A DNA stretch of 64,000 nucleotides from Brevibacterium sp. CCUG 69071 (GTDB lineage Bacteria; Actinomycetota; Actinomycetes; Actinomycetales; Brevibacteriaceae), in the NCBI RefSeq assembly GCF_021023135.1, contig NZ_PGFV01000004.1:310001-374000 (forward strand), read 5' to 3'. Positions within the stretch are counted from its first letter, which is position 1. Each line of letters opens with the position of its first letter. A model generated the notes under the pieces. It saw only the letters and a program-made list of their open reading frames with translations. It did not search any database and was not told the origin of the DNA. Both the position numbers and the translations under genes were made by a program. Of this stretch, positions 33,844 through 42,659 are shown one piece after another.

Positions 33844-34607
33844 GGTGCTCCCCTTCCCTCGTCCGAGTCGTCCGGGCCGTCGTCGGCGTCGGCGGGTCCC
33901 GGGTCGGGACCGGTGCCCAGCCCCTCTCCGTCGACGTCGGCGTGTTCGTCGAAGGGCTCTTCCTCACGCTTCGGCGCGGAATCCTCCCCCGCCGGATGTG
34001 CGGCCACCGCCTCGGATTCGGTGCCGAGCTCCGCTTCGTCCGCGTCCGCCGGTTCCGCTTCGTGTGCGTCGGCCGGCTCCGGATCGGATCCGCTGTCGAG
34101 CCCGACCACGGGCTCCTCATCGCGCACGGTCACCGCCTCGGGACCGTCGGCGACATTCGCGATGCCCCGGGCCACGTCATCGGGCCAGGCATCGGAATCG
34201 GTCGCGGCACCCGAGCTCGCGGACGACCCAGCGCCCGCCCCGGACCCCGACCCCGCCTCGTCGGAGGACTTGGGCATATGCCAGTCCGAGGCGGAGAAGT
34301 CGCTCAGCGCGCCCGCCTCGGCGCCGGGGGTCATGGAATCGGACTTGGACACGTACCGGGACACGCTCACGGAGCCGACGAAGCCGAGCATCGCGAGCAC
34401 GATGAGCACCGGGAGCAGATCCGTGCGGCCGGACAGGGCCATGTACCCGCCGAGGCCGCACATGATCGAGGCGAGCACGACGTCGGTGGCGATCATGCGG
34501 TCGAGGATCGAGGGTCCTCGGACGATGCGGTAGAGGGCCATGACCGCCGAGGCGGCCAGCAGCACCGAGGCAGCGACGATGAGGACGTCGAGGACGATCT
34601 GGCTCAT
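33840..34607 (-). CDS. mnhF: Mrp antiporter subunit F with long acidic C-terminal extension
   Basis: The first 90 residues are a normal three-helix MnhF (RIVRGPSILDRMIATD, LLPVLIVLAMLGFVGSVSVSR). They are followed by a cytoplasmic tail of about 165 residues that is extremely acidic and Ala/Ser/Pro-rich (repeats such as EPADADEAE). Ordinary MnhF is about 90 residues. I use the ATG at 34607, which overlaps the mnhE stop (TGATG) and has GGAGG upstream; a TTG one codon earlier is possible. Confidence 0.88.
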   Translation of the reverse strand: MSQIVLDVLIVAASVLLAASAVMALYRIVRGPSILDRMIATDVVLASIMCGLGGYMALSGRTDLLPVLIVLAMLGFVGSVSVSRYVSKSDSMTPGAEAGALSDFSASDWHMPKSSDEAGSGSGAGAGSSASSGAATDSDAWPDDVARGIANVADGPEAVTVRDEEPVVGLDSGSDPEPADAHEAEPADADEAELGTESEAVAAHPAGEDSAPKREEEPFDEHADVDGEGLGTGPDPGPADADDGPDDSDEGRGAP

Positions 34608-35194
34608 CAACCCTCACCTCCGTGCTGGTGCATCGGGTCGGGGATCGCCCGCAGCGCCGCAAGGTCGCGGTGGGAGCCCAGCGCCCTGATCAGCAGCTCC
34701 TCGATGTGGTAGACCTGAGCCTTCGCGGTGCGGATCTTCTCCTCCGAGTCGCAGTCGAGGACGTGGAGGTAGAGGATGCCCAGCGCCCGGTCGCTGTCGA
34801 TGATGATCGAACCGGGGATGAGGCTGGCGGTGTCGGCGATCAGGGTCATCAGCAGATCGGAGCTCGTGCGCAGGTCGCAGGCGATGACCGACCCGGCCCC
34901 GACGGCGCGGCGGCGGAACGCGAACCAGGCCACCTCCACCGAGGCGTGGACGAGCGAGTAGACGAACCACAGTCCGAAGACGGCGGCATGCATGATGTTG
35001 AACCGGCCGGAGAGCACGACCGGGGGAAGGTAGAAGACGCGGGTGACGACGAGGGCGAGGATGACTCCGGTGAGGATCGAGAGCAGGGACACGGAATCCC
35101 AGAGCATCACCCACAGCAGCACGAGGAAGAAGACCAGCACGAGCTGCTGGACGAAGCTTCTGCCCTTGGTCATCCGCGGCCGGTTCGGGCTCAT
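34607..35194 (-). CDS. mnhE: Mrp antiporter subunit E
   Basis: The 195-residue protein has two to three N-terminal helices. It shows the MnhE pattern of a surface domain with ACDLRTSSDLLMTLIADTASLIPGSI and LYLHVLDC. It belongs to the accessory part of the Mrp complex. The ATG overlaps the mnhD stop (ATGA) and the stop overlaps mnhF. Confidence 0.92.
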   Translation of the reverse strand: MSPNRPRMTKGRSFVQQLVLVFFLVLLWVMLWDSVSLLSILTGVILALVVTRVFYLPPVVLSGRFNIMHAAVFGLWFVYSLVHASVEVAWFAFRRRAVGAGSVIACDLRTSSDLLMTLIADTASLIPGSIIIDSDRALGILYLHVLDCDSEEKIRTAKAQVYHIEELLIRALGSHRDLAALRAIPDPMHQHGGEG

Positions 35195-36774
35195 GAGTCA
35201 TCACCGCCGAGGACCGTCGAGACATAGTTGATCGGCGTCTGCAGATTGTCCGCCGCCCGGTTCGACAGGTCCCACAGGGGTGCGGCGCCGATCGTGAGGA
35301 TGATCGAGGCGAGCACCACCGCCGAGGTGGCGGCGACCATCGGACCGGGCACGCCGATCTGCGACTTCCAGGTCTTGCCCGCCAGCAGCGTCTTCTTGCG
35401 TTCGCTGAACTCGCTGACGAGCCCCTCATTGGGCTCCTCGGCGTCGGCGGGGTCCCGCCAGAACGCGAGGTTGAATGTGCGGCCGATGACGTAGAGCGTG
35501 AGCAGGCTGGTCAGGGTGCCGGCGACGATGAGCGAGATCGCCAGCCAGTCGTGATCGGAGAAGCCGGCGGCGAAGAGCGCGACCTTGCCGATGAACCCGG
35601 AGAAGGGCGGAATGCCCGAGAGGTTGAGGGCAGGAATGAAGAAGATGATCGACAGCGCCGGCGAGAGCACCATGAGCCCGCCGAGGGATCTCGTCGACGT
35701 CGAGCCGCCGCGCATTTCGACCATGCCGATTGCCAGGAACAGTGCGGTCTGGACGATGATGTGGTGGACCGTGTAGTAGATCGCCGCGGACAGGCCGACA
35801 CTCGTCCCCAAAGCCACGCCGAAGAGCATGTAGCCGATATGGGAGACGAGGGTGAACGAGACGATCCTCTTGATCTCCGACTGCGCGATCGCGCCGAGGA
35901 TGCCGATGAGCATCGTCAGCGCCGCCGCTATCAGCAGCGGAACCCGCAGAGAGGATTCGGCGAACAGCAGGGTCTCGGTGCGGATGATCGCATAGATGCC
36001 GACCTTCGTCAGCAGCCCCGCGAAGACCGCGGTCACCGGGGCCGGGGCGGTCGGGTAGGAGTCGGGCAGCCAGAAGGACAGCGGGAAGATCGCGGCCTTG
36101 ATGCCGAAGCCGAGCAGGAGCAGGACGTGGAGGATCATCTGGACGTCCGCGGGCAGGTCACCGATCCGCTCGGACAGCTGGGCCATGTTCACGGTCCCGG
36201 TCGCGGCGTAGATGATGCCGATCGCGGTGAGGAAGATGACCGAGGACACGAGCGAGACGACGACGTAGGTCACGCCCGCGCGGATCCGCTCGGCGGTCGC
36301 ACCCAGTGTGAGCAGCACGTAGGAGGCGAGGAGGAACATCTCGAAGCCCACGTAGAGATTGAACAGGTCACCGGCGAGGAAGGCGTTGGCGACACCCGCA
36401 CACAGCACCAGATAGCTGGGGTTGAACACGGAGATCGGGGTCTCGTTCGAGTCGTCGTTCGCGTCCTGGCTCAGGGCGTAGACGAGCACGCACAGGGTGA
36501 CCAGGGAGGACACGACGAGCATGAGAGCGGAGAGTCGGTCGGCGACGAGCACGATGCCCACCGGCGGCTGCCACCCGCCGATCGCCACGACCTGCGGGCC
36601 GTTGCTGTCGACGCCGAAGAGGAGGATGAAGGCGATGATCATCACCGCGGACAGGGTCAGGATCGATACGAGGTTCTGCGCCCGCGAATGCTTCGAGAGC
36701 ACGAGGGCCAGGCCCGCGCCGATGAGCGGCAGCAGCACCGGCAACGGCACGAGGGTGGGGAGGATGTCGATCAT
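35191..36774 (-). CDS. mnhD: Mrp antiporter subunit D (NuoM/N-like)
   Basis: This 527-residue proton-translocating subunit is related to complex I NuoN/NuoM, with about 14 helices. Typical features are the TM5 glutamate motif NLYVGFEMFLLASYVL, the PTAPAPVTAVFAGLLTK loop and SHIGYMLFGVALG. It overlaps mnhC upstream and mnhE downstream, each by four bases. Confidence 0.93.
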   Translation of the reverse strand: MIDILPTLVPLPVLLPLIGAGLALVLSKHSRAQNLVSILTLSAVMIIAFILLFGVDSNGPQVVAIGGWQPPVGIVLVADRLSALMLVVSSLVTLCVLVYALSQDANDDSNETPISVFNPSYLVLCAGVANAFLAGDLFNLYVGFEMFLLASYVLLTLGATAERIRAGVTYVVVSLVSSVIFLTAIGIIYAATGTVNMAQLSERIGDLPADVQMILHVLLLLGFGIKAAIFPLSFWLPDSYPTAPAPVTAVFAGLLTKVGIYAIIRTETLLFAESSLRVPLLIAAALTMLIGILGAIAQSEIKRIVSFTLVSHIGYMLFGVALGTSVGLSAAIYYTVHHIIVQTALFLAIGMVEMRGGSTSTRSLGGLMVLSPALSIIFFIPALNLSGIPPFSGFIGKVALFAAGFSDHDWLAISLIVAGTLTSLLTLYVIGRTFNLAFWRDPADAEEPNEGLVSEFSERKKTLLAGKTWKSQIGVPGPMVAATSAVVLASIILTIGAAPLWDLSNRAADNLQTPINYVSTVLGGDDS

Positions 36775-37391
36775 CGCTTCTCCTCCGTCTCGGTCGTGCC
36801 GTCCTCGTCATCGTCTGCATCCCCCGCCGAGGCGGTGCTCCGGGGCCCGCCCCCCGGATCACTGCGCTCCCGGTCGTGGGCATGGTCCGCCGGTGGGTCG
36901 TCGACCTCGGCGTCGCGTTCCTTCGGGGTGCCGTCGTCGTCGAGGTCGACGGCGCCGGTGATCGGGCTCTCCGCTTCGTCACCGAACTCGGTGTCGTCGT
37001 AGTCCGTGCTCGCCTCGGCCTCGGAATCGATCATCTTCGTGATCGCGACCTGGAGGTCGGCGGCATCGTCCTGCAGGGAGTCGGCGCGCACCAGGCGCCA
37101 GGACCGGTAGATCATGGCGAGCAGGAATGCGGTCACCGCGAAGGTGATGACGATAGCGGTGAGGATGAGCGCCTGCGGCAGCGGATCGGACATGCCGGCC
37201 GTTGAGAGGTGCTTGCCGTCCGTCAGCGGTGAGGAGCCTTTGCCTGCGGTGAGGATGAGGAGGAGGTTGGCCCCGTTGCCGAGCAGGATGAATCCGAGCA
37301 GCACGCGGGTCAGAGACCGCTCGAGCATGAGGTAGATGCCGGAGGCGAAGAGGACGCCCATCGCGAGCACCATGATGAAGGGCAAGCTCAT
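36771..37391 (-). CDS. mnhC: Mrp antiporter subunit C with acidic C-terminal extension
   Basis: The first 115 residues form the NuoK-like subunit with three helices ([40 protein letters not shown]). A further roughly 90 residues are acidic and polar ([24 protein letters not shown]). Standard MnhC is near 115 residues. Both ends overlap their neighbours by four bases (ATGA). Confidence 0.9.
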   Translation of the reverse strand: MSLPFIMVLAMGVLFASGIYLMLERSLTRVLLGFILLGNGANLLLILTAGKGSSPLTDGKHLSTAGMSDPLPQALILTAIVITFAVTAFLLAMIYRSWRLVRADSLQDDAADLQVAITKMIDSEAEASTDYDDTEFGDEAESPITGAVDLDDDGTPKERDAEVDDPPADHAHDRERSDPGGGPRSTASAGDADDDEDGTTETEEKR

Positions 37392-40300
37392 AGGCGGCCT
37401 CCTTCCGCACCATTGTCGACGTCGAGGTTGTTGACTCGATCGAGGATCTCGGAGACGGCCTCGTGTTCGGCGTCGGAGCTGAAGTTCTCGGAGAGGTTGT
37501 AGGACTCGTTGAGCCGGGAGGTCAGCATCATCTCGTCGCGCTCCTGGTGCAGATCCACCTCGGCGCCCAGGGAGCGGAGGATGTCGAGCATGAGGCCGAC
37601 GACGATGAGGAAGACGCCGATGTCGAAGAAGGTCGAGGTGCCGAACGACAGGTGCCCGAGCAGCGGAACATCGCCCTCGAGGTAGACGGACTTGAACACG
37701 GTGTCGCCCCAGAACCAGCCGCCCACGGCCGTGAGCACGGCCATGATCAGCCCGGTGCCCAGCAGACCCGAGGGGGTGAAGTTGGCCGCCTCGGCGAGTT
37801 CGTACTTGCCGCCGGCCAGATACCGCACGACCAGCGCCAGACCGGCCACGAGTCCACCGGCGAAGCCGCCGCCGGGCTCATTGTGGCCGGCGAAGAGGAG
37901 GTAGACCGCGAAGATGAGCACCGCGTGGAAGACCAGTCGGGCGGTGACCTCGAGGATGATCGAGCGGTTGCGGGGGGCCAGGGTGCGGCCGGCGATGAGC
38001 CAGGACACGCGGCGCTGGGAGAGATCCTCACGTTCGGGCCCGTGGAAGTAGCCGACGTCCTCGGGGACCGGCTGGAAGCGGACCCGCCCCTGCGTCTCGG
38101 AGCCGTCGCGTTTGTTCAGGTAGCGGTGGAGGTGGCCTTCGCGACCGCGGACGAAGATGAGGCCGGCGATGCCTGTGCCCGCGGCCACGAGCACGGAGAT
38201 CTCGCCGAGGGTGTCCCAGGCGCGCATGTCGACGAGGGTGACGTTGACGATGTTCTTGCCGTGGCCGAGTTCGTAGGCCAGCTGTCCGAAGTCCACGGAG
38301 ACCGGTTCGGCCACCCGGACACCGGCGGCGATGAGGACGACGAGCATCATCGTCACACCGACGGCGCCGCCGATGATGGCACGCCAGGCAGGGGTGAAGC
38401 GGCCGGTGCTCTGTCCGATGCGGGCCGGGAGTCTGCGGAGGACGAGGACGAAGACGACGATCGTGATGGTCTCGACGAGGACCTGCGTGAGCGCGAGGTC
38501 GGGGGCACCGGCGAAGGCGAAGTAGGCGACCATCGCGTAGCCGGAGATGCCGGTGACGACGACGGCGGTGAAGCGCTTCTTCGCGCGGGTCGCCGAGATC
38601 GCGACGATGATGAGCACGATCGCGACGATGAAGTCGAGCGGGGTGTCCGAGAGGTGGAAGCGGATGTTCCACGAGTCGTTGACGATGACGGCCAGACCGA
38701 CTCCGCCGACGAGGACGAGGTAGATCACGCTCTGGTAGAAGGGCAGCGAACCGCGCTGGGTGCGCGAGGTGACCCACAGGGCCAGGGCCTCGGTCCACCC
38801 GATGAGCCTGCGGTAGAGGTTGTGGAAGTCGATCCCCGACGGCAGGGTGGACTGGACCCGCGCGAACGGGGCGCGTAGCACGAAGAGCCCGATGCCGACG
38901 GCGATCGTGACCGCCGAGAGCGCGAGTGCGGGTTCGAGTCCGTGCCAGATCGCCAGGTGGTAGTGGCCGTCGGCGGGGTCGATGATCGGCAGGGTCGAGG
39001 TCCAGGCCTCGAAGTAGCCGTCGACGAGGCGGGCTCCGGGTCCGAGGACGAGGGTGAGCGCGGTCAGGGCGATCGGCGAGACGACGAGGATGAGCTTCTC
39101 GTCGCGACGGGCGATGTCGTCGACTCCGGGCTTCGAGGAGAACGCGCCCCACACGAACCGGGCCGAGTAGGCGACGGTGAGCATCGAGCCGATCATGATG
39201 CCGATGAGCGCGATGATCGAGGTCTTGTCCGCGGATTCGAGCAGCGTCGAGTAGACGGCTTCCTTGGCGACGAAGCCGAAGGTCGGCGGCAGTCCTGCCA
39301 TCGAGGCGGCGGCGACGGTCGCGCACACGGCGACGACGGGGAAGGCCCGCCAACCGCCGGAGAGCTTCGTCAGGTCACGGGTGCCGGCACGGTGGTCGAT
39401 GATGCCCACGCACAGGAACAGGCAGGCCTTGAACAGGGCGTGGGCGATGAGCATCGCCAGAGCGGCCTTCGTGATGTCGGGGGTGCCGAAGGAGGCCATC
39501 GTCGTGAGGAAGCCGAGCTGGGAGACCGTGCCGAAGGCCAGCAGCAGCTTGAGGTCGGTCTGCTTGAGTGCCTGCCACCCGCCGATGAACATGGTGACAA
39601 GGCCCAGGGTGAGCAGGACCTCTGTCCAGCCGGGCAGGTTGTGATACCCGGGTGCCAGTCGCAGCACGAGGTAGATTCCGGCCTTGACCATGGCGGCCGC
39701 GTGCAGATACGCGCTGACCGGGGTCGGTGCGGCCATGGCGCCGGGCAGCCAGAAGTGGAAGGGCAGCAGGGCGGACTTCGAGATCGCACCGACGAGGATG
39801 AGGATCACCGCGGTGATGATCACCGGCCCGGTGTCCATGCCCAGCTGGGCGCGTTCGACCAGCGCCGAGATCCGGCCGGTGCCGGTGACCGAGATGAGCA
39901 GGATCATGCCCACAAGCATCGCGAGCCCGCCGGCGGTGGTGACGATGAGCGCCTGCAGCGCCGCCTGGCGGGAGCGGCGTCGGGACTGGCTGTGCCCGAT
40001 GAGCAGGTAGGAGAAGACGGTTGTGCCTTCCCAGAACAGGTAGAGCATGAGGAGCTCGTCGGCGACGACGAGTCCGTACATCATTCCCGCGAAGGCCATG
40101 AAGATGCCCGCGAAGCGGGCGAGGCCGGGTTCGTCGGCCGGGAAGTAGCGGGCGCAGTAGACGAAGACGAGTGCACCGACGCCGGTGACGAGCAGCGACA
40201 TGATCCAGGAGAGCACGTCGAGTCGGAAGGTCCCCTCGAGTCCGAGGGCCGGCAGCCAGTTAAGGCTTTCGGTCCAGACCGTCGGGTTCGCATCGAGGAG

Positions 40301-40441
40301 ACCGGGGACGGCGGAGAGGCTGAGCAGGAGCCCGGCGAAGGGGACGAGAGCCAGCAGGAGGAAGGCGCTGCGTCCGAAGAGTCTGACCAACGGGTACCCA
40401 ATGACAGCAGCCCCGAAAAAGGCTCCTGTCATCGCTATCAC
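37388..40441 (-). CDS. mnhA: Mrp antiporter subunit A, A/B-fused form
   Basis: The 1017-residue protein begins with a NuoL-like antiporter domain (KxxH/E motifs, e.g. [35 protein letters not shown]). It continues into the C-terminal MnhA region ([19 protein letters not shown]) and ends with an MnhB domain ([17 protein letters not shown]). This fused layout is common in actinobacteria and replaces separate mnhA and mnhB genes. The GTG at 40441 is preceded by GGAGG at 9 bases. It is the first gene of the nine-gene chain. A palindrome over the likely -10 lies at 40479-40491. Confidence 0.93.
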   Translation of the reverse strand: MIAMTGAFFGAAVIGYPLVRLFGRSAFLLLALVPFAGLLLSLSAVPGLLDANPTVWTESLNWLPALGLEGTFRLDVLSWIMSLLVTGVGALVFVYCARYFPADEPGLARFAGIFMAFAGMMYGLVVADELLMLYLFWEGTTVFSYLLIGHSQSRRRSRQAALQALIVTTAGGLAMLVGMILLISVTGTGRISALVERAQLGMDTGPVIITAVILILVGAISKSALLPFHFWLPGAMAAPTPVSAYLHAAAMVKAGIYLVLRLAPGYHNLPGWTEVLLTLGLVTMFIGGWQALKQTDLKLLLAFGTVSQLGFLTTMASFGTPDITKAALAMLIAHALFKACLFLCVGIIDHRAGTRDLTKLSGGWRAFPVVAVCATVAAASMAGLPPTFGFVAKEAVYSTLLESADKTSIIALIGIMIGSMLTVAYSARFVWGAFSSKPGVDDIARRDEKLILVVSPIALTALTLVLGPGARLVDGYFEAWTSTLPIIDPADGHYHLAIWHGLEPALALSAVTIAVGIGLFVLRAPFARVQSTLPSGIDFHNLYRRLIGWTEALALWVTSRTQRGSLPFYQSVIYLVLVGGVGLAVIVNDSWNIRFHLSDTPLDFIVAIVLIIVAISATRAKKRFTAVVVTGISGYAMVAYFAFAGAPDLALTQVLVETITIVVFVLVLRRLPARIGQSTGRFTPAWRAIIGGAVGVTMMLVVLIAAGVRVAEPVSVDFGQLAYELGHGKNIVNVTLVDMRAWDTLGEISVLVAAGTGIAGLIFVRGREGHLHRYLNKRDGSETQGRVRFQPVPEDVGYFHGPEREDLSQRRVSWLIAGRTLAPRNRSIILEVTARLVFHAVLIFAVYLLFAGHNEPGGGFAGGLVAGLALVVRYLAGGKYELAEAANFTPSGLLGTGLIMAVLTAVGGWFWGDTVFKSVYLEGDVPLLGHLSFGTSTFFDIGVFLIVVGLMLDILRSLGAEVDLHQERDEMMLTSRLNESYNLSENFSSDAEHEAVSEILDRVNNLDVDNGAEGGRL

Positions 40442-40478
40442 CGGCGGACACCTCCGTCTTTTATGAGAGTTGCGTGAT

Positions 40479-40491
40479 TGTACTCAGTACA
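40479..40491 (-). promoter_or_regulatory. Palindrome overlapping the predicted promoter of the Mrp operon
   Basis: TGTACTCAGTACA is palindromic around a central base and overlaps TACAAT (minus strand), a good -10 element, about 35 bases before the mnhA start. It may be a repressor site. Confidence 0.45.
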
Positions 40492-40632
40492 GGTATTTTC
40501 TCACGACTGCCCACCGATCTCCCAATCAACGGAGCGGAACTTCGCAGTCGGATTGCCCACATCCGCGCCGACCACAGACGTGCTGCCGAGGTCGCGGTGC
40601 TCGGGTGAACCGCCTCGGCGGGGAAGCCCTGC

Positions 40633-41841
40633 TCAGCCGCGCAGCTGGGCGCTCGTGACGAGGAATCCCGACTCGTCGAGTCCGACCCCGTCGCTGCCGA
40701 CGAGGAGTTCGGCGCCGATGGCGTCGACGAGACGAGCCACCTCGTTGCGCATCCGCCGGAACCGTCGGTTGGGATAGGGCTGATACCGCCTGGACTCAGC
40801 GTCCATCCAGTGCACGTGGTATTCGATCTGCGGCATGCCGGTGTGGGCGGCCACGATGGGCGGAACCCACTCGGCTTCCATCACGCGGATCTCGATGTCA
40901 CCGGCCGCCTCGTCGATCTCTCCGAGCGGGATGAACAGGGAGAATCCGTCGAGGATCACCGGGGCCGAGGGATCGAAGAGCGGATCGTCGATGCTCGCCT
41001 GCGCCAGGACGTCCTCGTCGGGAGTGGGCAGTGACTGCTGGAAGGCGTGCGGCGCATGCCTGCGCACGAGCGACAGGGCGACATCGGGCTCGAGCCAGTA
41101 GGGCGAGTAGAGGTAGAGGTCGACTTTCGCCTCGGGGTCGGGGACGATCACCCGGGTCGGCAGCTCGGGTTCGTCGGCGAGTCTGACGGCGGTGTGCAGG
41201 CGGGAGGCGATGGCGAGGATGAGAGTGAGCATCCGCTCCTCCTCCCGGTCGGGCAGACCGGCCGGGAACGCCTCGTGGAGTCCGTCGGCATCGGCGAACC
41301 AATCCGGCGGCGGGACGGGCTGGCGATCGCGCGGGCAGTCGATGACCACGGCATGATGGGCCCATTCCGGGACCTCGAGGGCGGCGATCGTGGCGGCGTC
41401 GAGATCCGCCCCGGCCCTCAGTCGTGAGTGCCGGGTGAGCCTGAGCTGGCCGTTCTCATCGAGGCGCGGGCTGATGTCGGGCAGCCGGTTGTGGATGAGG
41501 GCGAGGACATCGGAGACCTCGACCTCGGCGTCGAGGAGGAGCAGGTGGAATCCACGCAGCTCCGCCGAGCCTGTGGTGTCCGGGGCGGCGCCCGAGCTCG
41601 GAGCGCGCGGGGCAACGTGGGCCCCGGCGACACGGTCGGTGTCGACCGCCGGGTCGGTTTCGAGTGCACGGTCGGTGTCGGCGGCACCTTCGACGGAGCC
41701 TGCAAGGGCACCGTCGGCACCCGCGGGGCTGACCGCACCGTCGGAGCCCGCGGGGCCGACCGCGCGTTCGGCGGCTTCGCGTTCGGCGGCTTCGCGTTCG
41801 GCGGCTTCGCGCTGGAGCCGCAGTTCGCGGCGAGTGATCAC
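40633..41841 (-). CDS. Unknown protein translationally coupled to dCTP deaminase
   Basis: The protein of 402 residues is cytoplasmic and unrecognised. An N-terminal Arg/Glu/Ala helix with a (AAERE) repeat is followed by a low-complexity Ala/Asp/Thr-rich linker. A globular region of about 300 residues follows, with [38 protein letters not shown] and a basic C-terminal helix ([17 protein letters not shown]). The GTG start overlaps the dcd stop (GTGA) and has GGAGGG close upstream. The coupling suggests a link to nucleotide metabolism or simply shared expression. Confidence 0.7.
   Translation of the reverse strand: MITRRELRLQREAAEREAAEREAAERAVGPAGSDGAVSPAGADGALAGSVEGAADTDRALETDPAVDTDRVAGAHVAPRAPSSGAAPDTTGSAELRGFHLLLLDAEVEVSDVLALIHNRLPDISPRLDENGQLRLTRHSRLRAGADLDAATIAALEVPEWAHHAVVIDCPRDRQPVPPPDWFADADGLHEAFPAGLPDREEERMLTLILAIASRLHTAVRLADEPELPTRVIVPDPEAKVDLYLYSPYWLEPDVALSLVRRHAPHAFQQSLPTPDEDVLAQASIDDPLFDPSAPVILDGFSLFIPLGEIDEAAGDIEIRVMEAEWVPPIVAAHTGMPQIEYHVHWMDAESRRYQPYPNRRFRRMRNEVARLVDAIGAELLVGSDGVGLDESGFLVTSAQLRG
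41766..41810. repeat. 15-bp x 3 coding tandem repeat
   Basis: GTTCGGCGGCTTCGC occurs three times without mismatch. In the minus-strand gene it encodes repeated EAAER units in the N-terminal helix. Confidence 0.9.
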
Positions 41842-42416
41842 ATGGCCCTCCGGTAGAAGTTGAGGTGCGAGCGGGAGGCGGTCGGGCCGCGCTGACCCTG
41901 GTAGCGGTTGCCCGTGGCCTGCGAACCGTAGGGGTTGAGCGCCGCGGAGCTGAGGCGGAAGAAGCAGAGCTGTCCGATCTTCATGCCCGGCCACAGGGTG
42001 ATCGGCAGGGTGGCGACATTGGAGAGCTCAAGGGTCACATGCCCGTTGAAGCCCGGGTCGATGAACCCTGCGGTCGAATGGGTGAGGAGGCCGAGGCGGC
42101 CGAGTGAGGACTTGCCCTCGAGTCGGGCCGCGACGTCGTCGGGCAGAGTCACCAGCTCATGAGTGGAGGCGAGGACGAACTCTCCCGGGTGGAGCACGAA
42201 GGGCTCCTCGGGGGCGACCTCGACGAAGCGGGTGAGCTCCGGCTGCTCGAGGCTGGGATCGATGACCGGATACTTGTGGTTGTCGAAGAGGCGGAAGTAG
42301 CGGTCGAGGCACACATCGACGCTGGCCGGCTGGATCAGCGAAGGGTCATAGGGCTCGAGGACGATGCGCTCGGAGTCGAGCTCGGCGCGGATGTCGCGAT
42401 CGGAGAGGAGAGTCAC
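41838..42416 (-). CDS. dcd: dCTP deaminase (dUTP/dUMP-forming type)
   Basis: The 192-residue trimeric enzyme shows the signature [20 protein letters not shown] with the catalytic glutamate in VTLELSN. The C-terminus ([17 protein letters not shown]) closes over the nucleotide. It deaminates dCTP; in many actinobacteria the same enzyme also hydrolyses the product to dUMP. The first codon is GTG. A short spacer with GGATAC directly before it gives no clear ribosome site. Confidence 0.95.
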   Translation of the reverse strand: MTLLSDRDIRAELDSERIVLEPYDPSLIQPASVDVCLDRYFRLFDNHKYPVIDPSLEQPELTRFVEVAPEEPFVLHPGEFVLASTHELVTLPDDVAARLEGKSSLGRLGLLTHSTAGFIDPGFNGHVTLELSNVATLPITLWPGMKIGQLCFFRLSSAALNPYGSQATGNRYQGQRGPTASRSHLNFYRRAM

Positions 42417-42468
42417 GTATCCGATGGTAGTCGGTACCTCGACGTGCTCGCGACACGCCGGTTATATA

Positions 42469-42485
42469 TAACGAACCGATAACAA
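42469..42485 (+). promoter_or_regulatory. MtrA-like direct repeat upstream of the second LPXTG gene
   Basis: TAACGAACCGATAACAA, with TAAC boxes 11 bp apart, differs by one base from the site at 8726-8742. It lies about 175 bases before the GTG start of the LPXTG gene. Confidence 0.5.
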
Positions 42486-42538
42486 TATCGACGAATTAAG
42501 CTGAAATTCCCCAGTGTGTCTCCCCACTGCCAGCGGTG

Positions 42539-42656
42539 AATGCCTTAGAGTAATGAGCTGTACGGACCCGCGCACGATGGTGCCTTCCCCTTCTTAAGCC
42601 AAGGAATGCCGGGAGTCCCATCGCCTTTCGTGGGTAGACAACAATCGAAAGGCATT
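42539..42656 (+). promoter_or_regulatory. Possible structured leader that can mask the ribosome site
   Basis: The ribosome site AAAGG (within 42646-42656) can pair with three upstream segments: AATGCCTT at 42539-42546 (8 bp with AAGGCATT), TGCCTT at 42581-42586, and GCCTTTCG at 42623-42630 (8 bp with CGAAAGGC). CGATGG (42575) and CCATCG (42618) can also pair. It does not match a riboswitch class I know. Confidence 0.4.
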
Positions 42657-42659
42657 ACT

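Noticed and set aside
35551..38878. Long acidic plus-strand frames opposite mnhD, mnhC and mnhA
   Set aside because: They are antisense to conserved antiporter genes and rich in Asp/Glu/His because of the complementary codon bias.
42539..42656. c-di-AMP (ydaO) or other known riboswitch before the LPXTG gene
   Set aside because: None of the conserved core stretches of these classes is present; only the alternative pairing of the ribosome site is reported.
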